Below, piece by piece: positions 1 through 4,228 of a DNA stretch of 6,748 bases. Numbering within the stretch: position 1 is the stretch's first letter; each line of letters begins with the position of its first letter. A program made the translations under genes and the position numbers. Location of the stretch: positions 1-6,748 of the forward strand of contig SLIO01000369.1 of assembly GCA_007135635.1 (NCBI GenBank), in the 5' to 3' direction. Source of the DNA: Methylomicrobium sp. GTDB taxonomy: Bacteria; Pseudomonadota; Gammaproteobacteria; Methylococcales; Methylomonadaceae. Below the pieces are notes generated by a model. The model was not told where the DNA came from, searched no databases, and was given only the letters and a program-made list of their open reading frames with translations.

Positions 1-11
1 ATTACGCGTAA
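1..11 (+). CDS. ileS: 3' end of a probable isoleucyl-tRNA synthetase gene (partial)
   Basis: Only the last codons lie inside the window. Read from base 3, the sequence gives Tyr-Ala-stop (tac gcg taa), preceded by a codon ending in AT, which would be His if the missing base is C. A C-terminus of the type His-Tyr-Ala after a zinc-binding cysteine region is common in gammaproteobacterial IleS, and ileS lies directly upstream of lspA in many of these genomes. The stop would lie 15 bp before the lspA start, which fits an operon. The other two frames also close within 22 bases, so the frame choice rests on synteny and this short match. Confidence 0.42.
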
Positions 12-26
12 ATAAGGACTAGTCGT

Positions 27-500
27 ATGTTGAAATGGCTTTGGTTATCGTTTGTCGTGCTGGTTCTGGATCAAGTTACCAAGCTTGCGGTAGCGGCAAA
101 CATGCAGCTTTATCAATCGATTCAAGTGCTGCCTTTTTTCAATCTGACCTATGTGCATAACACCGGTGCGGCGTTCAGTTTCTTGAGCGAAGCCGGGGGC
201 TGGCAGCGCTGGTTTTTTGCCGTGCTGGCCTTCGTGATCAGCGTTGTGATTACGGTTTGGTTGGTAAGGCTCAAGCGGCATGAAACCCTATTGGCGGTTT
301 CGTTGGCCTTGGTACTCGGCGGCGCGGTCGGCAATCTGATCGACCGTCTCGCCTACGGCTATGTGATCGATTTTCTCGATGTCTATTATCAAGACTGGCA
401 TTGGCCGGCATTTAATATCGCCGACTCGGCAATTACGATCGGTGTCGCGTTGATGATTGCCGAGTCGTTCGGTTTGGGCAAAAAAGGCGAAGTCTCGTGA
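27..500 (+). CDS. lspA: Lipoprotein signal peptidase (signal peptidase II)
   Basis: LspA is the inner-membrane aspartyl protease that removes the signal peptide from prolipoproteins just before the lipid-modified cysteine, after Lgt has added the diacylglyceryl group. The 157-residue length is normal for the family. Four hydrophobic segments are visible, near residues 3-24, 62-81, 88-105 and 131-149. Conserved blocks are LDQVTK (14-19), HNTGAAFS (44-51), GNLIDR (102-107), VIDFLD (113-118) and FNIADS (129-134). By comparison with the Pseudomonas enzyme, the catalytic aspartates are D115 and D133. An AAGGA Shine-Dalgarno at 14-18 lies 8 bases before the ATG and supports this start. It probably sits in an ileS-lspA operon. 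The expected fkpB/ispH neighbours do not follow; a repeat-filled convergent gap comes next. The protein appears complete. Confidence 0.97.
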   Translation: MLKWLWLSFVVLVLDQVTKLAVAANMQLYQSIQVLPFFNLTYVHNTGAAFSFLSEAGGWQRWFFAVLAFVISVVITVWLVRLKRHETLLAVSLALVLGGAVGNLIDRLAYGYVIDFLDVYYQDWHWPAFNIADSAITIGVALMIAESFGLGKKGEVS

Positions 501-575
501 AAAAGCGGTGGGTACGCTACCATACGCATCAAGCTAAGGATGTCGCTAAAATTAACTTAGAGCGTGAAAATTATC

Positions 576-973
576 TCTCGCAGAGGCGCAGGGGCGCTGA
601 GAAAACACTTTAACCAACGGTGTTATCTCGTTCCCAAGCTGGAGCTCTTGCCGTTTTACACAAGTATAAATATACCTATTGTGCAAAAAGCCGCAACCGA
701 GCGCTAGGTTGCCGTGTCGTCCGAAAAGGCTATTGGTGTATGAGCGTTAGCGGCTTCGATAGTCGCGACGAAGGCGTCGCTCCCACAGCGGGCGGCAGAT
801 GCTCTGTGGGAGCGATGCCCTGATCGCGATTTCGAGGCCGAGAGTGTTAGTGACAATAAATGGTATCGAGGCCACATTGGCTAAGATTGCAAAAATGATA
901 ATTTATGACTTATCTATAACGATGAGAGCTGGAGCTTGGGAGCGAGAAAAACTCTCTGCGCCTCTGCGCGAGA
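576..973. repeat. Nested inverted arms inside the element
   Basis: Two imperfect inverted-arm pairs lie inside the terminal repeats. The outer pair is 576-591 against 956-973 (core cagaggcgcag); it differs mainly by a two-base GC insertion in the right arm. The inner pair is 626-647 against 926-947; 19 of 22 positions agree after reverse complementing, including the shared block tcccaagct. The spacing between arms is longer on the left (38 and 34 bases) than on the right (28 and 8). The halves have therefore diverged by insertion or deletion and are not a fresh palindrome. Confidence 0.7.
761..831. repeat. REP-like hairpin with a GTGGGAGCG arm
   Basis: A long imperfect palindrome has arms at 761-788 and 804-831 and a 15-base loop. 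Of 28 opposed positions, 23 are Watson-Crick pairs, two are G-T wobbles and three are mismatches. The inner 11 bp (cgctcccacag against ctgtgggagcg) are perfect. The form resembles the REP elements of Pseudomonas, which carry a TGTGGGAGCG arm, but the outer half (GCGACGAAGGCG type) differs. It lies between two convergent genes, a usual place for such repeats, where it could act as a bidirectional transcript end or mRNA stabiliser. It has no T-tract on either side, so I do not call it an intrinsic terminator. Confidence 0.72.
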
Positions 974-1070
974 ACAAGAGCGTGATGCGGGTTAGCCGTT
1001 TTTAGCTTGATGCGTATGGGGTACGCTACGGGTACCTTGTCGATGAGTATCCAGATCTGCTTGCTCGAAA

Positions 1071-1090
1071 GAGTTCTCGGAACCGAACTC
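1071..1090 (-). terminator. Weak candidate terminator hairpin after ampD
   Basis: A perfect 6-bp stem (gagttc at 1071-1076, gaactc at 1085-1090) with an 8-base loop overlaps the last base of the ampD stop codon. On the minus strand it is followed by only three T residues and then CGAG, so it is a poor intrinsic terminator. It is the only hairpin close to the end of ampD. Confidence 0.28.
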
Positions 1091-1632
1091 TACGTTAACA
1101 AATCGAACAGCCTATCCCAATCGAACGACGGACCCGGGTCGGTCTTGCGGTTTGGTGCAATATCGCTATGGCCGGTCAACGTTTGTTTGGATAATTTCGG
1201 ATAATGTGCAAATAAGCATTTGAGCGTTGCCGCGAGTTGTCTATATTGCTCGTCGGTATAAGGAGACGTTTCGGTCCCTTCGAGCTCGATGCCGATTGAA
1301 AAATCATTACAGCGTTCGCGGCCTCGATAGCTTGAAACGCCGGCATGCCAGGCGCGTTTGTTGAACGGAACGTATTGCACGATTTCGCCGGTTCTTCTGA
1401 TTAATAAATGCGCAGAGACTCTTATTTGATGAATGTCTTGAAAATAAGGGTGATCGCCGGGACATAATGTATTGCTAAACAACCGGTCGATATGCGGCGT
1501 TCCGAATTCGCCGGGCGGTAAGCTAATGCAATGAATCACAACCAGCGAAATATCGTCGGGGTCGGGGCGTTCGTCATGATTCGGTGAAGGCGTTTGTCTA
1601 CAGTCATCAAGACAGTGATGGGTGAGTTTCAT
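1090..1632 (-). CDS. ampD: 1,6-anhydro-N-acetylmuramyl-L-alanine amidase
   Basis: AmpD is a cytoplasmic zinc amidase of the amidase_2 (PGRP-like) fold. It cleaves the lactyl-amide bond between 1,6-anhydroMurNAc and the stem peptide of recycled muropeptides. In bacteria with AmpR/AmpC it also lowers the inducing signal for beta-lactamase. The 180 residues match the usual length. Visible motifs are IHCISLPPGEFG (33-44), RVSAHLLIRR (71-80), QYVPFNKRAWHAGVS (86-100), GRERCNDFSIGIELEGT (104-120) and TGHSDIAPNRKTDPGP (153-168). Zinc ligands by comparison with the family are H34, H155 and D165, with E116 and K163 catalytic; all are present. The start is supported because H34 falls where it does in E. 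coli AmpD. No Shine-Dalgarno precedes the ATG. It diverges from nadC with only 31 bp between start codons, as in other gammaproteobacteria. No ampE follows. Confidence 0.97.
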   Translation of the reverse strand: MKLTHHCLDDCRQTPSPNHDERPDPDDISLVVIHCISLPPGEFGTPHIDRLFSNTLCPGDHPYFQDIHQIRVSAHLLIRRTGEIVQYVPFNKRAWHAGVSSYRGRERCNDFSIGIELEGTETSPYTDEQYRQLAATLKCLFAHYPKLSKQTLTGHSDIAPNRKTDPGPSFDWDRLFDLLT

Positions 1633-1643
1633 GGGTTTTTAAA

Positions 1644-1672
1644 ATTATGCGGAGTGCAAAAGTATGAACCAA
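1644..1672 (-). promoter_or_regulatory. Possible ampD promoter overlapping the nadC start
   Basis: On the minus strand, TTGGTT (1667-1672) lies exactly 17 bases before CATAAT (1644-1649). The -10 matches the sigma-70 consensus at five of six positions and the -35 at three of six. Transcription would begin near 1636-1637, only about 4-5 bases before the ampD ATG, which would fit the missing Shine-Dalgarno. The -35 lies within the first codons of nadC. The weak -35 keeps this tentative. Confidence 0.25.
1651..1654 (+). promoter_or_regulatory. Shine-Dalgarno of nadC
   Basis: GGAG lies 9 bases before the ATG at 1664, in the 31-bp space shared with the divergent ampD start. It supports the chosen nadC start. 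I found no convincing nadC promoter in the gap itself, so its promoter should lie inside the 5' part of ampD. Confidence 0.7.
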
Positions 1673-2494
1673 ACGTCCATTATTGAGCAAATTCAACTTT
1701 TTCTCGAAGAAGATATTGGTACCGGCGATATTACCGCTCAAATCATTCCCGAACACAAAACTGCTCGGGCCGAAGTCATTACAAGGGAAGACATGGTCTT
1801 ATGCGGACACGCCTGTTTCGATGCAGTGTTCCGATTCCTAGACGAAAACGTACATATCGAATGGTTAGTCACCGAGGGCGATAAGATCGCCAAGGATACC
1901 TTGCTCTGCCGGTTACAGGGCAATGCTCGAGCCTTGTTGACCGGCGAACGAAGTGCGTTGAACATTCTGCAAACAATGTCTGCGACCGCGACGCAAGCGA
2001 GACAATACGCCGATGCCGTGGCTGGGACGGACTGCCGGATACTCGATACGCGCAAAACCATACCAGGGTTGCGTAAGTTGCAAAAATACGCGGTGGCTTG
2101 CGGTGGCTGCATCAATCATCGGCTCGGTTTATTCGACGGCATCTTGATCAAAGAAAATCATATCATTGCGGCCGGCTCGATTGCCGCTGCAGTCCAGATG
2201 GCGCGTGAACTATCCGACTTGCCGGTCGAGATCGAAGTGGAGAATCTTCAGGAGTTTGAGCAGGCGCTCGCGTCCGGTCCGGATCGGATCATGCTCGATA
2301 ATTTCAGTCTGAAGGACCTAAGGACTGCAGTAGAACTCAATGCCGGCCGATTCGAACTGGAAGCGTCCGGCAATATCGATCTGAAAAGGATCAAAAAAAT
2401 CGCCGAAACCGGTGTCGATTTTATTTCGATCGGCGCATTGACTAAAAACATCAAGGCGATCGATCTGTCGATGCGTATCAATCTGGTGAATTGA
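1664..2494 (+). CDS. nadC: Nicotinate-nucleotide pyrophosphorylase (quinolinate phosphoribosyltransferase, carboxylating)
   Basis: NadC converts quinolinate and PRPP to nicotinate mononucleotide, CO2 and pyrophosphate, the third step of de novo NAD synthesis after NadB and NadA. The 276-residue length is usual. The N-terminal domain (about 1-115) carries LEEDIGTGDIT (14-24) and LLTGERSALNILQ (91-103). The alpha/beta-barrel catalytic part shows DTRKTIPGLR (128-137), KYAVACGGCINHRLGLFDG (141-159), IKENH (162-166), EIEVEN (189-194), MLDNF (210-214), EASGNI (233-238) and SIGALTK (255-261). These cover the expected PRPP- and quinolinate-binding basic residues, including R130, K131, H152, R153 and K163. 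It starts 31 bp from divergent ampD and ends one base before the next gene, with which it is probably cotranscribed. Nothing is missing or broken. Confidence 0.98.
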   Translation: MNQTSIIEQIQLFLEEDIGTGDITAQIIPEHKTARAEVITREDMVLCGHACFDAVFRFLDENVHIEWLVTEGDKIAKDTLLCRLQGNARALLTGERSALNILQTMSATATQARQYADAVAGTDCRILDTRKTIPGLRKLQKYAVACGGCINHRLGLFDGILIKENHIIAAGSIAAAVQMARELSDLPVEIEVENLQEFEQALASGPDRIMLDNFSLKDLRTAVELNAGRFELEASGNIDLKRIKKIAETGVDFISIGALTKNIKAIDLSMRINLVN

Positions 2495-2495
2495 C

Positions 2496-2978
2496 ATGAG
2501 TGAAAACATTGCGGATTTGTGCCGGCTAATCAGTCACGGCGTCTATGTGATCGGCGTGCGCGACGGCGAAAAAACCAATGCTTTTACCGCAGCCTGGGTC
2601 ATGCAGGTATCGTTCGATCCGGTCATGTTGGCGCTGAGCATCAATCCCGAACATTATTCTTATCGATTGCTCGAATCCGGCCGCTGCTGTTCAGTTAATA
2701 TTCTAGGCCGTGAACAAATGAATCTCGCAGAGCATTTCGGCCGCTCTGCGGCCGACAAGATGGCCGGCCACTCTTGGCAAAAAGCTAGAACCGGCGCGCC
2801 GGTATTATCCGAAAGCCTTGCTTATTTCGATTGCGAGCTCAGCCATTTCACCGATGCCGGCGATCACCGCATCGCTGTGCTGAGCGTCGTCGACGCGGAG
2901 ATGCTTAGAAGTGGTCCTTCGATGCTGTATAGCCAAACCGGCGATATGGACGGCAGCAGTGAGCTGTACCCGGAATAG
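2496..2978 (+). CDS. Flavin-reductase-like protein (FMN-binding split barrel)
   Basis: This 160-residue soluble protein resembles the short flavin reductase/DIM6-NTAB family. Those proteins bind FMN in a split beta-barrel, and many supply reduced flavin to partner oxygenases using NAD(P)H. Recognisable stretches are GVYVIGVRDGEKTNAFTAAW (15-34), which leads into the flavin-binding strand-turn region, SFDPVMLALSINPEHYSYRLLE (39-60), FSVNIL-like CSVNIL (65-70) and the family's GDH signature (122-124) before the strand RIAVLSVVDAE. The usual C-terminal aromatic-Gly segment is weak, ending in LYSQTGDMDGSSELYPE, so cofactor use and partner are uncertain. The ATG lies one base after the nadC stop and has no clear Shine-Dalgarno, which suggests translational coupling. 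An alternative role is a flavoredoxin-like electron carrier. The fold assignment is fairly secure; the substrate is unknown. Confidence 0.8.
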   Translation: MSENIADLCRLISHGVYVIGVRDGEKTNAFTAAWVMQVSFDPVMLALSINPEHYSYRLLESGRCCSVNILGREQMNLAEHFGRSAADKMAGHSWQKARTGAPVLSESLAYFDCELSHFTDAGDHRIAVLSVVDAEMLRSGPSMLYSQTGDMDGSSELYPE

Positions 2979-3112
2979 CAAAAATATCCTGCCCTCTGTT
3001 GTTTGATATACTTCGCGCGGTCATGTATGCGACTTTTATGACAATGGTATTTTGTTCGATGTTTACAGGGAAGCAAGGACTTGCTAACAAATAACGCCCC
3101 GATTTTTCATCT

Positions 3113-3159
3113 TTCCTACGCTCGCGTGGGAATGCATCCAGGGACGCTCCTGCGTCCCT
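3113..3159. repeat. Tandem pair of tetraloop hairpins
   Basis: The first hairpin pairs 3113-3120 with 3125-3132 (ttcctacg/cgtgggaa, one T-G wobble) around a CTCG loop. The second pairs 3140-3147 with 3152-3159 (agggacgc/gcgtccct, perfect) around a TCCT loop. Seven bases separate them. The combined pattern, a TGGGAATGCATCC link followed by a GGGACGC stem, matches a short intergenic repeat that I recall from several proteobacterial genomes. There is no T-tract, so a repeat or RNA-processing role is more likely than intrinsic termination, though it could protect the 3' end of the nadC operon transcript. Confidence 0.68.
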
Positions 3160-3290
3160 AGCGATCGATAAAACAAGCAAGAGCTAACGAAAATACTCTC
3201 AATCCATCTTCCAGCCGCAGTCGATGATGAGTGTCTAAAGCGGCATTCCCAAGCAAAGCATCACAGCCATCAAAAAAAGCAAAAAAGTGC

Positions 3291-3336
3291 CGGGTTACTT
3301 TTCTTATCGTCTGCTGTTAACCAAAAAAGTAACCTG
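3291..3336. repeat. Hairpin with a GGTTACTTTT / AAAAGTAACC stem
   Basis: A perfect 10-bp stem (3293-3302 with 3325-3334), extended by one wobble and one C-G pair to 3291 and 3336, encloses a 22-base loop. A TAACC in the loop (3318-3322) could pair instead with GGTTA of the left arm, giving an alternative fold. The downstream flank is gacccctttt. Related AAAAGTAACCTGACCCC words occur as repeats in many proteobacteria, sometimes beside REP-associated tyrosine transposases; that link is from memory, and no such transposase is in the window. Confidence 0.62.
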
Positions 3337-3465
3337 ACCCCTTTTCCACCAAACATTCGTTCGTAAATACCCATGTGTTTTGTAAGTATTCATACGTATA
3401 GTTTTCAGAGGTCAATTCATTAATACTAAGTCCTCGATAAAACAGAATAATCCATAGCTAAGAGA

Positions 3466-3470
3466 GGGAG
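3466..3470 (+). promoter_or_regulatory. Shine-Dalgarno of the M41-like gene; two adjacent ATGs
   Basis: GGGAG, part of the purine run agagagggag, lies 5 bases before the ATG at 3476 and 8 bases before a second in-frame ATG at 3479. Spacing favours the second codon slightly, so the mature product may be one residue shorter than the longest frame. Confidence 0.7.
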
Positions 3471-3475
3471 CCCTC

Positions 3476-4180
3476 ATGATGAACCGTACATTTAATCTTA
3501 AAGACCCTTCTTCGCAAGCCCATATAGAGGTTAGCCGTAACATAGCTTTCCATGAAGCAGGGCATGCCGCCGCCATACATTTGGGTAACCAACAGAAAGG
3601 ATTGCCGCCGGTTTTTTTCCAGATATGTGTTAAACCCTTAAATTGTGACTTACCATCATCCGAATGTTTAGGAGAGCAATCGGGTCAATACATCGCTAAA
3701 GTAGAAGGTGGTCGCTTGATTCATACGATAGCAACCTCGTTTCGTGAAACGACAAAATACTTTTCTAATGAACAGAAGCTTGATTACCAGCGTGCTATCG
3801 AAGCCGATATCATCAATTTACTCGTGGGACCGCTGGCCGAAGCCAGATATATCGCATTGTGTGACAATGAACTCATTAACCCTCGGCTAGTGAATATCGA
3901 AGCACTTCATTATTATGGCGGCTCATCTGATTTGGAGATTGTCAATGAATATCTTGATTGCTTTATAGCTACTCAGGAACTGAGAGAAAAAAAACTCAAT
4001 AGGCTTTTTATGGAAGCATTCAGTTTTATTAATGAGTGGTCAAATTGGCTCGCAATCACTCTGTTGGCTGACTTTATTTTAGCAACCGATAGAAATATCA
4101 TTCAATTTGAAGAAATTAGCTCAATACTCGAACAAGGTAAATTGCTAAAAATAGCTAAAAAAGGAGATTTCGGGTCTTAA
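3476..4180 (+). CDS. Stand-alone M41-like (FtsH-type) zinc metallopeptidase domain protein
   Basis: This 234-residue protein carries the zinc site of FtsH proteases without the AAA+ ATPase or the membrane segments. HEAGH (26-30) supplies two histidines and the catalytic glutamate. EADIINLLVGPLAEARYIAL (109-128) matches the FtsH helix of the form I..LYGGRLAEE. GGSSDLEIVNEYL (148-160) matches the FtsH block containing SND, so D152 should be the third zinc ligand. The C-terminus (NWLAITLLADFILA, then EEISSILEQ at 212-220) resembles the closing helices of FtsH. The distance from H30 to D152 is about 50 residues longer than in FtsH, through an insert near residues 40-100 containing three cysteines (51, 57, 64). 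No signal peptide or membrane helix is visible. The gene is more AT-rich than nadC and lies 48 bp upstream of a c-di-GMP enzyme gene on the same strand. Substrate and activity are unknown. Confidence 0.78.
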   Translation: MMNRTFNLKDPSSQAHIEVSRNIAFHEAGHAAAIHLGNQQKGLPPVFFQICVKPLNCDLPSSECLGEQSGQYIAKVEGGRLIHTIATSFRETTKYFSNEQKLDYQRAIEADIINLLVGPLAEARYIALCDNELINPRLVNIEALHYYGGSSDLEIVNEYLDCFIATQELREKKLNRLFMEAFSFINEWSNWLAITLLADFILATDRNIIQFEEISSILEQGKLLKIAKKGDFGS

Positions 4181-4213
4181 TTTTATGCTTAGTATTATCA
4201 ATTAATTTCACTT

Positions 4214-4218
4214 AGAGG
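4214..4218 (+). promoter_or_regulatory. Shine-Dalgarno of the GGDEF-EAL gene
   Basis: AGAGG lies 10 bases before the ATG at 4229. A second in-frame ATG at 4238 would be 19 bases away, so the first start is preferred. No clear terminator or strong promoter is visible in the 48-bp gap after the M41-like gene, which favours cotranscription. Confidence 0.55.
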
Positions 4219-4228
4219 TAGCTGCTTT

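Larger units (their letters stand above)
521..1018. mobile_element. 498-bp non-coding MITE-like element with terminal inverted repeats
   Basis: This fills most of the 589-bp gap between the convergent lspA and ampD genes. Its ends are a perfect 17-bp inverted repeat: catacgcatcaagctaa at 521-537 and its reverse complement at 1002-1018. Two more arm pairs are nested inside in the same order on both sides: 576-591 with 956-973, and 626-647 with 926-947. A REP-like hairpin (761-831) lies near the middle. Small open frames inside lack a credible Shine-Dalgarno, run through the repeats and resemble nothing I recognise, so I see no transposase. The layout suggests either a non-autonomous miniature inverted-repeat element or a mosaic of short intergenic repeats built up symmetrically. 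No transposon family can be named. Confidence 0.45.
510..1029. repeat. 11-bp direct repeats flanking the inverted-repeat element
   Basis: The 11-mer gggtacgctac occurs at 510-520 and again, in the same orientation, at 1019-1029. The copies abut the outer ends of the perfect inverted repeats at 521-537 and 1002-1018 with no spare base. This is the arrangement a target-site duplication would give. A caution is that a similar GGGTACGCTAC word is part of hairpin repeats found in many bacterial genomes, so the two copies could instead belong to small repeats at each end. The sequence match is certain; the interpretation is not. Confidence 0.6.
2979..3475. other. 497-bp intergenic region with hairpin repeats
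   Basis: This gap separates the nadC operon from the peptidase/c-di-GMP pair. Bases 2979-3112 and 3181-3285 show no gene or structure that I can support. Hairpin repeats lie at 3113-3159 and 3291-3336. Bases 3341-3475 are AT-rich and should hold the promoter of the downstream gene, but I could not pick out a convincing -35/-10 pair. The minus-strand open frames here run backwards out of the flavin-reductase gene through the repeats and are not credible genes. Confidence 0.7.

Noticed and set aside
501..1089. A CRISPR array or tRNA gene in the long gap
   Set aside because: There are no regularly spaced direct repeats and no cloverleaf with a T-loop consensus. The repeats present are inverted and irregularly spaced.
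620..1204. Three plus-strand open frames of 65-68 codons in the lspA-ampD gap and into ampD
   Set aside because: They lie within the repeats or antisense to ampD, lack credible ribosome binding sites, and their translations resemble no family I know.
1640..1645. TAAAAT as a -10 box for nadC
   Set aside because: Transcription would begin at about 1652, inside or after the GGAG ribosome site, and no matching -35 lies at 16-18 bases.
1738..2509. Several minus-strand open frames antisense to nadC
   Set aside because: nadC is complete and strongly conserved on the plus strand, and the antisense products have no family features.
2864..3180. Minus-strand open frames of 70 and 91 codons after the flavin-reductase gene
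   Set aside because: They overlap the 3' end of a real gene and run through the tandem hairpins. The protein sequence looks like out-of-frame translation.
3113..3336. Intergenic hairpins as intrinsic terminators of the nadC operon
   Set aside because: None is followed by a proper T-tract on the plus strand. They fit repeat elements better.
3392..3399. Perfect 8-bp palindrome atacgtat upstream of the M41-like gene as a possible operator
   Set aside because: It is too short and AT-rich to separate from chance, with no second copy or neighbouring regulator gene.
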